Assembly: GCF_011067745.1 (NCBI RefSeq) | Contig: NZ_JAAMPJ010000017.1 | Span: 62,001 to 126,000, forward strand | DNA: 64,000 bases | Origin: Lentzea alba | GTDB taxonomy: Bacteria > Actinomycetota > Actinomycetes > Mycobacteriales > Pseudonocardiaceae | Reading direction: 5' to 3' | Part shown: one piece after another, positions 20,044-29,099 of the stretch | Layout of the letters: each line of letters opens with the position of its first letter | Numbering within the stretch: the stretch's first letter is position 1 | Position numbers and translations under genes: made by a program | The notes under the pieces: generated by a model | Databases searched by the model: none | Seen by the model: the letters and a program-made list of their open reading frames with translations, nothing else | Told to the model about the DNA's origin: nothing

Positions 20044-21011
20044 GGGCCAGTCCCTCCCACTCCGGTCTCATCGACCACCTGCCTCAGGCAACCGGCCAGT
20101 GCCTCCGGATCATGCCGCTCGGCGGCGTCCGGTGCGGCGATCTTGGCCAGATGTGTGTGCGCGCCCAGTACCGAGGCGGCTCGCGTCAACCGGTCCGGGG
20201 TGGGGACCGAGTCGACGTCCGCGATCACCGCGTCCACCTTCAGCTCGGGTGCGTGTTCGCAGACTACGTCCAAATGGCGCTCCGGAGAGAAACCGGCGGT
20301 TTCACCCGGTTGGGGGACGAGATTGAGCACGAGGACCTTCTTGGCCCGCGTGCGTACCAGCGCATCGTGCAGTTCGGGCACCAGCAGATGCGGCAACACG
20401 CTGGTGAACCACGATCCCGGACCAAGTAACACAAGATCGGCGTCAAGTACAGCCTGTACTGCTTCCGGACAGCCGGCAGGTCGCCCGTTCGGGGCAGTCA
20501 GCCGGATGCGCTGCACCAGCCCGGGCGTGGTCGCGATGGCGACCTGGCCCCGGATGCGGCGGACGTCCTTCTCGTCCTCGTCGAGCCCTGTGACGTCGGC
20601 CTCGATGTCGAGCGGCTCGTTCGACATGGGCAGCACCCGGCCTTTGACGCCGAGCAGCCGGCAGGTGAGGTCGAGGACGGCCACCGGATCGCCGAGCTGC
20701 TCGAGCAGCCCGGCGATCACCAGGTTGCCGACCGCGTGGCCGGCGAGGGCACCCGTGCCTCCGAAACGGTGCTTGAACAGGGACGTCCAGAGCCTGCTCG
20801 ACTCGTCGTCGCCCGCCAGCGCCGCCATGGCCTTGCGCAGGTCGCCCGGCGGCAGCAGGTCCGAGAGCTCACGCCGGAGCCGGCCAGACGAGCCCCCGTC
20901 GTCCGCGACGGTCACCACGGCCGTCACGTCGTCGGTGACCCGCTTGAGGGCCGTCAACGTCGCGTGCAACCCGTGCCCGCCACCCAAAGCAACAGCTTTC
21001 AACTTCGTCAC
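20034..21011 (-). CDS. yvcK: Gluconeogenesis factor YvcK/CofD-like protein
   Basis: The 325-residue protein matches the YvcK family, which binds UDP-N-acetylglucosamine and supports cell-wall synthesis. The N-terminal [13 protein letters not shown] and [14 protein letters not shown] motifs form the nucleotide site; [15 protein letters not shown] is the conserved central motif. It overlaps rapZ by four bases upstream and whiA downstream, a coupled trio found across Gram-positives. Confidence 0.95.
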   Translation of the reverse strand: MTKLKAVALGGGHGLHATLTALKRVTDDVTAVVTVADDGGSSGRLRRELSDLLPPGDLRKAMAALAGDDESSRLWTSLFKHRFGGTGALAGHAVGNLVIAGLLEQLGDPVAVLDLTCRLLGVKGRVLPMSNEPLDIEADVTGLDEDEKDVRRIRGQVAIATTPGLVQRIRLTAPNGRPAGCPEAVQAVLDADLVLLGPGSWFTSVLPHLLVPELHDALVRTRAKKVLVLNLVPQPGETAGFSPERHLDVVCEHAPELKVDAVIADVDSVPTPDRLTRAASVLGAHTHLAKIAAPDAAERHDPEALAGCLRQVVDETGVGGTGPWR

Positions 21012-21886
21012 TCGCGTCCCAGATCCCTGTGCACGACCTTCACGGCCATGCCGTCCTCGCTCGCCAGCCGCGCGGCCAGCTCTTCGCTCAGGGCCACACT
21101 GCGGTGCTTGCCACCGGTGCAGCCGATCGCGAGCGTCAGGTAGCGCTTGCCCTCACGCCGGTACCCGGCGCCGATCAGCCGCAGCAACTCGTGGTACCGG
21201 TCAAGGAACTCGTCCGCGCCCTCCTGGGACAGCACGTAGTTGCGCACCTCACCGTCGAGACCCGTCTGCTCGCGCAGCTCGGGGATCCAGAACGGGTTCG
21301 GCAGGAACCGCACGTCCATGACGAGGTCGGCGTCCATCGGCAGCCCGTACTTGTAGCCGAAGCTCAGCACGGTGACCCGCGTCCGGCTCGCGGCCTCGGT
21401 GCCGAAGGAGTCCTCGATCTTGGCCCGGAGCTGGTGAATGCTGAGCGCACTCGTGTCGAGCACCAGGTCGGCCTCCTGCTTGAGCGGCGTGAGCAGGATC
21501 CGCTCGGCCTCGATGCCGTCCTGCAGCCGCCCGTCCCCCTGCATCGGGTGACCACGCCGCACCGCCTCGAACCGGCGGATCAGCACGTCGTCGGTGGCTT
21601 CGAGGAACAGCACGCGCGGCTTGTACCCGCGCGCGTCGAGGTCCTTGATGATGGCGGCCAGGTCCTCGGTGAACGCGCGGCTGCGCACGTCCATGACGAC
21701 CGCGACCCTGGTGATCGCCCCGCGCGCCTGCGCGCCGAGCTCGACCATGGTGGCGATGAGTTCCGGGGGCAGGTTGTCCACGACGAACCAGCCGAGGTCC
21801 TCCAGGCACTTGGCCGCGGTGCTGCGGCCCGCACCGGACAGCCCGGTCACCACGGCGACTTCGATGCCGGACTTCTCCGCGTTCAC
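21008..21886 (-). CDS. rapZ: RapZ-family nucleotide-binding protein (RNase adapter homologue)
   Basis: The 292-residue protein has the Walker A motif VTGLSGAGRST, the VVDNLPPELI motif and the C-terminal CTGGKHRSVALSEELA that binds a small ligand in RapZ. In enterobacteria RapZ controls glucosamine-6-phosphate synthase RNA; the role in actinobacteria is less clear. It is the first gene of the coupled rapZ-yvcK-whiA block. The 264 bases upstream (21887-22150) show no gene or strong signal. Confidence 0.94.
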   Translation of the reverse strand: MNAEKSGIEVAVVTGLSGAGRSTAAKCLEDLGWFVVDNLPPELIATMVELGAQARGAITRVAVVMDVRSRAFTEDLAAIIKDLDARGYKPRVLFLEATDDVLIRRFEAVRRGHPMQGDGRLQDGIEAERILLTPLKQEADLVLDTSALSIHQLRAKIEDSFGTEAASRTRVTVLSFGYKYGLPMDADLVMDVRFLPNPFWIPELREQTGLDGEVRNYVLSQEGADEFLDRYHELLRLIGAGYRREGKRYLTLAIGCTGGKHRSVALSEELAARLASEDGMAVKVVHRDLGRE

Positions 21887-22150
21887 GACTACGACTCCGT
21901 TACCTGTTCATGAGCGCGTTGTAGACGCTCTCGTTTGGGCAAGCTCGATGTTGGGGCCACGCCACGACTCGGCGCGCCCGCGGTGAGTCTCCCCTGGAAC
22001 GGCTCCCGCGTGCGGCAGGTTCGACACTTGAGGCGGGCGTGCCGTGGTCGCGGTCACGATCCTCGTCCGGTGCGCGGCTCTCGTGCAGGACGAACGGGAA
22101 CAGGGTGACCGCTGTGTCAGGTGTGACCGGTGAGAGGTGGGGCATCGCGA

Positions 22151-22690
22151 TCACGTCCTGACCGGGTGGCTCGACTGGTAGGCCAGCCTGGCGTCCGCTC
22201 CCGACGCGATCCGGTCCAGCTCGTCGTCCAGCGCCAGGAAAACCTCCCACGGCTCCTGGTCGGAGGCGGCGGCGAGGCGGGCGGTGACCAGTTCCTCCAG
22301 ATCCTGGACGCGCTTGGCCTTCCAGACCTTGTCGGCGAGGCTGACCAGCAGGTCTTCGAGGCTCGACCCCGCCGACCAGGACCCGTGCGTCCCGGCGAAC
22401 CGGGCCAGCCGCTCCTCCACCCCGTGCTCCCGCAGCAACTCGTGGCCCGCTGGCTCGTGCGCCGCGCCGGGGCCGGACAACTCGTTGGGGTGCAACACCT
22501 TCCCGATGTCGTGGGTGGCGGCGCCGAACAACACAGCGGCGCGGTCGAACGCGGCCGCCGGGTGGTGCCGCGTCACCCAGTCCGTCAACTGGCACGCCAC
22601 GTCGTGCACCACGCGCAGGTGAGCGACGAGGCGTTGTGGGGCGTGCAGTTCCGACAACATGGCCGAAACGGCTTCGGGCAACGGTTCCAC
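22151..22690 (-). CDS. HD-domain phosphohydrolase-like protein
   Basis: The 179-residue protein carries an HD-type metal site: His in LRVVHDVACQ, the HD pair in GAATHDIGKVLHP, and a distal Asp in SLADKVWKAKR. This points to a metal-dependent phosphohydrolase, possibly acting on a nucleotide. The GTG at 22690 follows GGGAG. It sits between uvrC and rapZ, which are usually direct neighbours, so it looks like an insertion into a conserved block. The substrate is unknown. Confidence 0.75.
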   Translation of the reverse strand: MEPLPEAVSAMLSELHAPQRLVAHLRVVHDVACQLTDWVTRHHPAAAFDRAAVLFGAATHDIGKVLHPNELSGPGAAHEPAGHELLREHGVEERLARFAGTHGSWSAGSSLEDLLVSLADKVWKAKRVQDLEELVTARLAAASDQEPWEVFLALDDELDRIASGADARLAYQSSHPVRT

Positions 22691-22751
22691 TACGTCGCTC
22701 CCACGATGGACCCGACCACGGCCCTGAACGTGCGGATCAGCCGGAGGATCG

Positions 22752-24689
22752 TCACGACACCGGCTTTCCATCGCCGGCCGAGCCCGCCGCGGCACCCGCG
22801 CTCGCCCCGGACAGGGTGGCCACCACCGCCTCGGCGGTGCGGCGGCCCACACCGGGGACCTCGCTGACTTCGTCCACTGTGGCCTGCTTGAGCTTGCGGA
22901 CCGAGCCGAAGTGCTTGAGCAGCGCGGCTTTGCGGGTTTCGCCGAGGCCGGGCACGTCGTCCAGTTCGGAGACCGTCATGCGCTTGGAGCGCTTTTGGCG
23001 GTGGTAGGCGATGGCGAAGCGGTGCGCCTCGTCACGGACCCGCTGCAGCAGGTACAGGCCGTCGCTGGCGCGGGGCAGGATCACCGGGTCGGGCTCGCCG
23101 GGGACCCAGACCTCCTCCAGGCGCTTGGCCAGGCCGACGACCGCGACGTCGGTGATGCCCAGCTCGGCCAGGACGTCGGCGGCGGCGGTGGCCTGGGGGC
23201 CGGCGCCGTCGACCACCAGGAGGTTGGGCGGGTAGGCGAACTTGCGGGGCTTGCCGGTGTCCGGGTCGATGCCGGGGTTCGGGCCGCCGGACGCGGTTTC
23301 GCGCAGCATCGCCTGGAAGCGGCGGCGGACCACCTCGGCGATCGAGGCGACGTCGCCTTCGGTGGCGGCCTCGCGGATGGCGAAGCGGCGGTACTCCGAC
23401 TTGCGGGCCAGGCCGTCCTCGAAGACGACCAGCGACGCCACCACGTCGGTGCCCTGGACGTGGCTGATGTCGATGCACTCGATGCGCAACGGCGCGGTGT
23501 CGAGCGCCAGCGCGTCCTGGATCTCCTGCAGGGCGGCCGAACGCGCGGTCAGGTCGCCGGCGCGGCGGAGCTTGTGCTGGGCGAAGGCCTCGGAAGCGTT
23601 GCGCGCCACCGTTTCCATCAACGCCCGTTTGTCACCTCGTTGGGGCACGCGCAGAACGACTCGCGAGCCGCGTTGTTCGGACAGCAGGTCTTCCAGCGCG
23701 GCGGCGTCGTCCGGCAGTACCGGGACCAGCACCTCGCGCGGGGTGTTCTCGGTGTTGTCGCCGTAGAACTGCATGATGAACTGGTCGACCAGCGCCGCGT
23801 CGTCGACCGCCTCCACCTTGTCCAGCACCCAGCCGCGCTGCCCGCGCACCCGGCCGCCGCGCACGTGGAAGACCTGGACCGAGACCTCCAGCTCGTCCTG
23901 CGCGAACGCCATCACGTCCGCGTCCGTGCCGTCGCCGAGCACGACGGCCTGCTTCTCCATCGCGCGACGCAGCGCGCCGAGGTCGTCGCGCAGCCGCGCG
24001 GCGCGTTCGAACTCCAACTCCTCGGCGGCCGAGGTCATCTCGCGTTCCAGCCGGCGGATCATGTGATCCGTCTTGCCCGCCAGGAAGTCGCAGAAGTCCT
24101 CGACGATCGCGCGGTGCTCGTCCGCCGACACCTTGCCGACGCACGGCGCCGAGCACTTGTCGATGTACCCGAGCAGGCACGGGCGCCCGATCTGGTTGTG
24201 CCGCTTGAAAACGCCGGCGGAGCACGTGCGCGCGGGGAACACGCGCAGCAACAGGTCCAAGGTCTCGCGGATGGCCCACGCGTGTGCGAACGGACCGAAG
24301 TACCGCACGCCCTTCTTGCGCGGACCGCGATACACGTGCAGCCGCGGGTAGTCCTCGAACAGCGTCACGGCGAGCACCGGATACGACTTGTCGTCGCGAT
24401 ACCGGACGTTGAACCGCGGGTCGAACTCCTTGATCCAGTTGTACTCGAGCTGCAGCGCCTCGACCTCGGTGGTGACGACGGTCCACTCGACGGAGGCGGC
24501 CGTCGTCACCATCTGCCGCGTGCGCGGGTGCAGCCCGGCGAGATCCGCGAAATAGGAGTTGAGCCTGCTGCGCAAGCTCTTCGCCTTGCCGACGTACACG
24601 ACCCGGCCACCGGCGTCGCGGAACTTGTAGACGCCGGGAGCCTCAGGAATCGTGCCCACAGCGGGGCGGTACGTCGAGGGATCTGCCAC
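22752..24689 (-). CDS. uvrC: Excinuclease ABC subunit C
   Basis: UvrC makes both incisions in nucleotide-excision repair. The GIY-YIG 3' nuclease is at residues about 15-95 ([25 protein letters not shown]). A UvrB-binding UVR motif follows, then the RNase H-like 5' nuclease half ([28 protein letters not shown]), and C-terminal helix-hairpin-helix repeats ([28 protein letters not shown]). The GTG at 24689 gives [12 protein letters not shown], matching mycobacterial UvrC starts; an upstream in-frame start would add ten residues. Confidence 0.96.
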   Translation of the reverse strand: MADPSTYRPAVGTIPEAPGVYKFRDAGGRVVYVGKAKSLRSRLNSYFADLAGLHPRTRQMVTTAASVEWTVVTTEVEALQLEYNWIKEFDPRFNVRYRDDKSYPVLAVTLFEDYPRLHVYRGPRKKGVRYFGPFAHAWAIRETLDLLLRVFPARTCSAGVFKRHNQIGRPCLLGYIDKCSAPCVGKVSADEHRAIVEDFCDFLAGKTDHMIRRLEREMTSAAEELEFERAARLRDDLGALRRAMEKQAVVLGDGTDADVMAFAQDELEVSVQVFHVRGGRVRGQRGWVLDKVEAVDDAALVDQFIMQFYGDNTENTPREVLVPVLPDDAAALEDLLSEQRGSRVVLRVPQRGDKRALMETVARNASEAFAQHKLRRAGDLTARSAALQEIQDALALDTAPLRIECIDISHVQGTDVVASLVVFEDGLARKSEYRRFAIREAATEGDVASIAEVVRRRFQAMLRETASGGPNPGIDPDTGKPRKFAYPPNLLVVDGAGPQATAAADVLAELGITDVAVVGLAKRLEEVWVPGEPDPVILPRASDGLYLLQRVRDEAHRFAIAYHRQKRSKRMTVSELDDVPGLGETRKAALLKHFGSVRKLKQATVDEVSEVPGVGRRTAEAVVATLSGASAGAAAGSAGDGKPVS

Positions 24690-24731
24690 GCCGACAAGAC
24701 TATCGACGAGGTCTGACAAAAACAGAAAAGG

Positions 24732-25202
24732 TCAGGTCAGGACGATCTGGTCGCCGTCCACCTTCACCGCGACCGCACGCAGACCGGACGTCGCCGGCCC
24801 CTTCTTCACCGCGCCGTCCGCGGTGCCGAACTGGCTGCCGTGCGAAGGACAGGTGATGGTGCTGCCGGAAGGCTCCGCGACGATCGAACCCTGGTGCGGG
24901 CAGGTCGCGTCATAAGCCTTCACCTCGGTGGCGGAGATCCGCGCCACGACGATCTTCTTGCCACCAGGTGCGTCGACCACGGCGCCGCCGCCCTCGGGAA
25001 CGTCCGCCAGCGCGACGAGTTTGGTCCCGGCGGAACCAGCGGATCCCGTGGATCCGGTGGGGGTCGAGCCGCCCTGCGCGGGTGTGGAACTGGTGCCGGG
25101 AGAAGTGGAGCTGCACGCGGTCACGAGCCCGCTGGGCACGGCGAGGGCCACCGCGATTCCGCACAGCGCCGCCCGCCTGTTGACCAGGCTTTCGGTGTTC
25201 AC
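24732..25202 (-). CDS. Rieske [2Fe-2S] lipoprotein, copy 1
   Basis: The 156-residue protein has an N-terminal NRRAALCG motif and hydrophobic stretch ending in VTACSS, so it could be a Tat-exported lipoprotein. A Ser/Thr/Gly spacer is followed by a Rieske domain with ligands in CPHQGS and CPSHGSQF (C-x-H then C-x2-H). It is probably an electron carrier on the outer face of the membrane; no partner enzyme is adjacent. The GTG at 25202 lies after GGAGGAACGG. A paralogue lies 107 bases away. Confidence 0.88.
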   Translation of the reverse strand: MNTESLVNRRAALCGIAVALAVPSGLVTACSSTSPGTSSTPAQGGSTPTGSTGSAGSAGTKLVALADVPEGGGAVVDAPGGKKIVVARISATEVKAYDATCPHQGSIVAEPSGSTITCPSHGSQFGTADGAVKKGPATSGLRAVAVKVDGDQIVLT

Positions 25203-25308
25203 GACCGTTCCTCCGTGGTGGTGGGTGTCCGGGGTCACATCACAGCATTACGCGAAATGGTCACCGGAAGTTCAGCGTGAACACCAATGCACAGCAAACG
25301 CACAGGTC

Positions 25309-25713
25309 TCAAGCGAGCACCAAATCTTCACCGGAAAGCGTGATGGCAACCTCGGTCAACCCGGAAGTCGCAGGTCCTTTGCGGACGGCGCCCGAAGCGG
25401 GGTCGAAAGCGCTCCCGTGCAGCGGGCAGGTGATGACGCCACCGGCAGGAGGGTTGACCATGGAACCCACGTGCGGGCAAGCGGGGTTGAAAGCGCGGAA
25501 TTCACCCGATCGAGGCTGCACGACCAACAGCTGGGCGTTGCCGGGCATGTCCACCAGCACGCCACTGCGGACGGGAACCGAGGCGGCGGAAGCCACGCGG
25601 TCCCCTGGCCGGGCGGTCCCCACACCACCCGTCTTGCGAGGAGCAGGCTCGCCACAGGCGCTCAACGCGGCGACGAGCCCACACAACAGCACTGAACGAC
25701 GATCCACGAGCAC
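25309..25713 (-). CDS. Rieske [2Fe-2S] lipoprotein, copy 2
   Basis: A shorter paralogue of the neighbouring Rieske gene: an RRSVLLCGLVAALSACG signal with a lipobox (LSAC), then iron-sulfur ligands in CPHVGS and CPLHGSAF, and the same GAVRKGPATSGL motif near the C-terminus. The linker is shorter than in copy 1. The two genes lie in tandem, same strand, and arose by duplication. Its start is 3 bases from the end of the next upstream gene, suggesting co-transcription. Confidence 0.85.
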   Translation of the reverse strand: MLVDRRSVLLCGLVAALSACGEPAPRKTGGVGTARPGDRVASAASVPVRSGVLVDMPGNAQLLVVQPRSGEFRAFNPACPHVGSMVNPPAGGVITCPLHGSAFDPASGAVRKGPATSGLTEVAITLSGEDLVLA

Positions 25714-25716
25714 CGA

Positions 25717-26211
25717 TTATCGGCGCTGGTCCTCCGCGGCAGCCGTCCGGGCCAGTGCCAGCACGGCGGTGAACGGCGGGAACCAGTGGCGCGAGTGCGA
25801 CGGCGGGTTCGCCCACCGCAGCGATCCGTACCTGGTCATCGTGGGTGGCAGCGCGATCCGGTGCGGGGATCGCACGAACTGGACCTCCGGTGGCGCCTTG
25901 AGGTGGGTCGGCAGCAACGCCACCAGCTCGGCCAGGAAGATCCAGTGTTCGCGGGGGCCGGGGATGACGGTGACGGGCCCGGCCAGCATGCGCGACTTCA
26001 GATCCGCCAGCACTCGCGATCCGATGCGCGCCGGCATGGCCAGCGCTGTCGTTGCGGGGCCTAGAGGTAGGAAGACTCCCTGCTCGGTGACGGTCACCTG
26101 CCAGCCGAGCAACCGGTAGCCGGCGACTGCCTCGCCGATCGCCCGTGCGTGTCCCCTGTTCTGTGGGATCCCGGCACTTCCGGTGCCGGTCTCCGCGGTC
26201 GTGATGCTCAT
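25717..26211 (-). CDS. Hypothetical actinobacterial protein
   Basis: A 164-residue soluble protein with no recognised domain. The pattern AVAGYRLLGWQVTV and a GPREHWIFLAEL stretch faintly recall the N-terminal part of bifunctional primase-polymerase proteins, but no catalytic residues can be assigned. It is 3 bases upstream of the second Rieske gene on the same strand and divergent from the XRE-TPR regulator, with a long palindrome between them. Confidence 0.6.
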   Translation of the reverse strand: MSITTAETGTGSAGIPQNRGHARAIGEAVAGYRLLGWQVTVTEQGVFLPLGPATTALAMPARIGSRVLADLKSRMLAGPVTVIPGPREHWIFLAELVALLPTHLKAPPEVQFVRSPHRIALPPTMTRYGSLRWANPPSHSRHWFPPFTAVLALARTAAAEDQRR

Positions 26212-26317
26212 CGGCGGTCGTCCTCCCCGGTGGTGGGTCAGGCACTGGCAGAACCACGGGGATCGGCCCGCGCCCCTGCGATGTGCAGGATGTGTCCCAC
26301 TTCACGCCAACACCACT

Positions 26318-26348
26318 CGTCCGCTGCATGAGCCTCATGCAGCGGACG
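26318..26348. promoter_or_regulatory. 31-base perfect interrupted palindrome in divergent control region
   Basis: Arms of 15 bases (CGTCCGCTGCATGAG and its exact complement) flank a single central C. The site lies 107 bases before the reverse gene at 26211 and about 75 bases before the likely -35 box of the XRE-TPR gene. Part of it (TGCATGAG) recurs at 26411-26418, nearer that promoter. No gene reads into it from either side, so an operator is likelier than a terminator. Confidence 0.7.
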
Positions 26349-26423
26349 TATGAAGCTCATCCGCCGCACGGGGGCACCAGGACTGCGACACGCGAATTCA
26401 TTACGTCTTATGCATGAGATGGA

Positions 26424-26451
26424 TGGACTGACGATCACGTCTCCGTACACT
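26424..26451 (+). promoter_or_regulatory. Predicted promoter of the XRE-TPR/SLOG operon
   Basis: TGGACT at 26424-26429 and TACACT at 26446-26451 are spaced 16 bases and lie just upstream of the start codons. The -10 match is fair and the -35 weak. Confidence 0.4.
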
Positions 26452-26482
26452 TGGTGAACGCTCAGTGACGGGGGCGATGCCG

Positions 26483-28027
26483 ATGGATACCGCGAGACCC
26501 AAATCCAGACGCGCTTGCCCGTGTGGGGCGTTCATCGCCGCCGACAACACCGATCGGCTGTGTCACCGGTGCCGCCGCAACGCTCGTGCGGACGTGCACG
26601 GACCACCTGAGGTCCCGAACGACTTCTGGGACCACCCCGCGATCGCGGCCGCCTGCACCGACCGCGACATGGGTGCGCTGATCTCCGCGTACCGGCACCA
26701 CCCCCAGCACCTGAGCCGGGTCACGCAGGACCGCATGGCGGCCTGGCTCGGCATCAGCCAGGCGCAGCTCTCGCGTTACGAGTCGGGCGAGAACCAGATC
26801 GACCGCCTCGACCGGCTGCGCCACTTCGCGCTCGTGCTCGGTGTGCCGGGCGAACGACTGTGGTTCGACCGAGTCGTCATCCCAGCTCAGGTGGGCTCAC
26901 CCGAAACGAGCCCACCAGACGTGCTCGCCGCCCCGTGGGAGGCGACGAGCATTGCCCGTTCGGTCGAAGAGACGGCGAGGAGCGACTTGGCGATCAGCAG
27001 ACGAGCGGCGCTCGCGGGAGCCGCCGCGGTGACGGTGGGATCCGCACTGGTCGAGCCGCTGCAGAGGTGGTTGCACCCCCTGCAGAACCTGTCGAAGTGG
27101 TCGTCGCACTCGGCGATCAGCGAGGAGGAGCTCGTAGCCCTGCAGCGCGTGGCCGACGGCCTGCGCGGCTGGGGCGGCAGGGGCGGGTTCGGACTGGCGC
27201 GCAAAGCCGTGCTGGGTCAGCTCGACGAGCTGGCGGAACGACTGGGCCGCGCGCCTTCGGGCCCGACGACGGAACGCGCGTTCTTCATCGGCGCGGAACT
27301 GTCCAAGGTGGCGGCGAGCATGTCGTTCGACGCGGGCCTGCACAACGCGGCCCAGCGCTACTACGTGCTGGCCATCCGGATGGCCAAGGCCGGCCACAAC
27401 GACGGCTTCGCGGCCCTGTGCCTCGCCGCCATGGCGAGGCAGATGTTCGACCTGGGCCGCCCGGAGGACGGATTGGAGCTGGTCCAACTCGGCCAGTACG
27501 GCACCCGCCGCACCGGCACACCCACTCTGAAAGCCCTGCTCCTCACCCGTGAGGCCTGGGCCTACGCCCAGATGGGCAAGACCAGGGAGTTCCACCAGGC
27601 CGTGGGCATGGCCCAGGACAGCTTCGCGCAGCGCGACGCGGACACCGAGCCGCGCTACCTGCACAGCTTCGACGAGGCCGAACTGGAAGGCGTGATCGGG
27701 GCACGGTGCCGCGACCTCGCCATGCACGACCCGGCTCAAGCGGTGTTCGCCGAACAACACATCCGGCGAGCCCTGGAGCTGCGGGACCCGTCGAAGGTGC
27801 GCAACCGCGCGTTCGACGTGATCGGACTGGCGCGCACCAAGATGGTCGCGGGAGACCCGGAGGCGGCGTGCGGGTTGATCAACGAAGTCCTGCCGACGGC
27901 GGCGAAGCTCTCTTCCGGGCGCGTTCTTCGCAAACTGGAGGATTTCGCCAAGGAAGCGGCACGGCACCGCCACATCCCCGCCGTGCAGGACACCCGCGAC
28001 GCGATCAGAGCGATCCGGACGGCTTGA
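26483..28027 (+). CDS. XRE-family regulator with zinc-ribbon-like N-terminus and TPR-like C-terminus
   Basis: The N-terminus has two Cys pairs (CPCG and CHRC) that could bind zinc. An XRE helix-turn-helix covers about residues 70-120 (DRMAAWLGISQAQLSRYES). Near residue 180 an unusual ISRRAALAGAAAVTVGSALV stretch resembles a Tat signal. The C-terminal half is helical, TPR-like (RYYVLAIRMAKAGHNDGFAA). The ATG at 26483 lies 8 bases after GGGGG; GTG at 26465 and ATG at 26477 are alternatives. The stop overlaps the SLOG start (TGATG), so the two are coupled. It probably binds the palindrome upstream. Confidence 0.8.
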   Translation: MDTARPKSRRACPCGAFIAADNTDRLCHRCRRNARADVHGPPEVPNDFWDHPAIAAACTDRDMGALISAYRHHPQHLSRVTQDRMAAWLGISQAQLSRYESGENQIDRLDRLRHFALVLGVPGERLWFDRVVIPAQVGSPETSPPDVLAAPWEATSIARSVEETARSDLAISRRAALAGAAAVTVGSALVEPLQRWLHPLQNLSKWSSHSAISEEELVALQRVADGLRGWGGRGGFGLARKAVLGQLDELAERLGRAPSGPTTERAFFIGAELSKVAASMSFDAGLHNAAQRYYVLAIRMAKAGHNDGFAALCLAAMARQMFDLGRPEDGLELVQLGQYGTRRTGTPTLKALLLTREAWAYAQMGKTREFHQAVGMAQDSFAQRDADTEPRYLHSFDEAELEGVIGARCRDLAMHDPAQAVFAEQHIRRALELRDPSKVRNRAFDVIGLARTKMVAGDPEAACGLINEVLPTAAKLSSGRVLRKLEDFAKEAARHRHIPAVQDTRDAIRAIRTA

Positions 28028-28503
28028 TGCGCGTCGGCATCACCGGGCACAGCAACCTGGTCCCCGAGTGCGTCCCGGCCGTCCAGGCCGCGATCACCGA
28101 GGTGCTGGACGGGCTGGGCCACCCCCTGGTCGGCGTCACCTGCCTGGCGCCGGGCGCCGACCAGGTCTTCGCCCGTGCCGTCCTGGACCTCGGCGGCCAG
28201 GTCGAGGTCGTCCTACCGGCCCTCGACTACCGCGACCGCCTCAAACCGCACCAGCTGGCCGACTACGACGAACTGCGCGCGGCCGCCACCGTGGTCAGCG
28301 TCCTGCCGCACATGTCGTCGGGACGCCTCGCCTACGTGGCCGCCAACGAACGCATGCTCGCCTCGGTCGAGATGCTCGTGGCGGTGTGGGACGGCGTGCC
28401 GGCCCAGGGCAAGGGCGGCACGGCGGACGTCGTGGAACAGGCACGGGCGAGCGGCGTGCCGATCGAGGTGGTCTGGCCACCGGAGGCCCGCCGGAAGTCT
28501 TGA
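28027..28503 (+). CDS. SLOG-fold (Rossmann-like) nucleotide-binding protein
   Basis: The 158-residue protein has a Rossmann-type start (MRVGITGHSNL), a glycine/acid motif (TCLAPGADQVFA), VVLPALDYRDR, and a C-terminal VAVWDGVPAQGKGGTADVVE that matches the GG(T/S) nucleotide-binding patch of the SLOG/LOG/YpsA superfamily. Such proteins bind or process nucleotides and are often paired with effectors in stress or conflict systems. The ATG overlaps the XRE-TPR stop by one base. A hairpin starts just after its stop. The actual ligand or reaction is unknown. Confidence 0.72.
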   Translation: MRVGITGHSNLVPECVPAVQAAITEVLDGLGHPLVGVTCLAPGADQVFARAVLDLGGQVEVVLPALDYRDRLKPHQLADYDELRAAATVVSVLPHMSSGRLAYVAANERMLASVEMLVAVWDGVPAQGKGGTADVVEQARASGVPIEVVWPPEARRKS

Positions 28504-28504
28504 G

Positions 28505-28530
28505 CGTGGTCCGATGCGAATCGGACCACG
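28505..28530. terminator. Hairpin terminator after the SLOG gene
   Basis: An 11-base perfect stem (CGTGGTCCGAT with its complement) closes over a 4-base GCGA loop, one base after the SLOG stop codon. It probably ends the XRE-SLOG transcript, though read-through into the membrane gene is possible. Confidence 0.72.
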
Positions 28531-28634
28531 TACCGAGACACCACTACTCCAGCTGAGGGAAGTTCGTCGGCAACCGGACCAACTCAGCCCGCAGCCCTAG
28601 CCCCACCCACCTACCTTGATCACGATTTCAGGGC

Positions 28635-29099
28635 ATGGCAGCCGAACCGTTCGCCCGCCTGGCCGACCGCCAGCACGCGCTGCGAACAGCCCTCCGAGCC
28701 CTCCAAGCCGCGGGCCCCGGCAGCCCGGACTTCCCCGCACTCCTCGCGGACACGAACCGCGAAGTCGAAGCCGTGATGCAGGCCCGCCGAGACGTGGAGT
28801 CCGCAAGGCTGACCGTCCCGAACCGCGCAATCGCCGCAGCCACCTCCACGGCGGCGCTGGTCGTCGCGGTCGGCTGGTTCGACGCCTGGTCGCTGCTCTC
28901 CCTCCTGCTGGCCGTCGCCACGGCCGCGGCGGTCCTCGTGGACCCCACCGGCCGCAAGATCTGGGAACCTCGGGCCAGGACCACGGCCATCACCGCGGCT
29001 CTGGTGGCCACCCTGCTCACCCCGCTCGCGAACGGCTGGGCGACCCTCGTCACCGCGCTGGGAATCGCCTGGTGGGCCTGGAGGACGCTCAAGTCATGA
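28635..29099 (+). CDS. Four-helix membrane protein with N-terminal helical domain
   Basis: A 154-residue protein: residues 1-60 form a charged helical region (RLADRQHALRTALRALQAAG), then four hydrophobic helices in two hairpins (AIAAATSTAALVVAVGW, LLSLLLAVATAAAVLV, AITAALVATLLTPLA, LVTALGIAWWAW). I recognise no family. Its last codons (AAGTCATGA) coincide with the right end of the IS605-type element, so the original C-terminus may have been replaced by the insertion. It could be a membrane effector for the SLOG protein, but that rests only on nearness. Confidence 0.6.
   Translation: MAAEPFARLADRQHALRTALRALQAAGPGSPDFPALLADTNREVEAVMQARRDVESARLTVPNRAIAAATSTAALVVAVGWFDAWSLLSLLLAVATAAAVLVDPTGRKIWEPRARTTAITAALVATLLTPLANGWATLVTALGIAWWAWRTLKS

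Noticed and set aside
17830-21321. A 1163-codon forward open frame
   Set aside because: It overlaps the LuxR, whiA, yvcK and rapZ genes in the wrong frames; Arg- and Pro-rich noise.
25717-26211. Call as a primase-polymerase
   Set aside because: Only a faint N-terminal resemblance; no catalytic acids or zinc site could be assigned, so it stays hypothetical.
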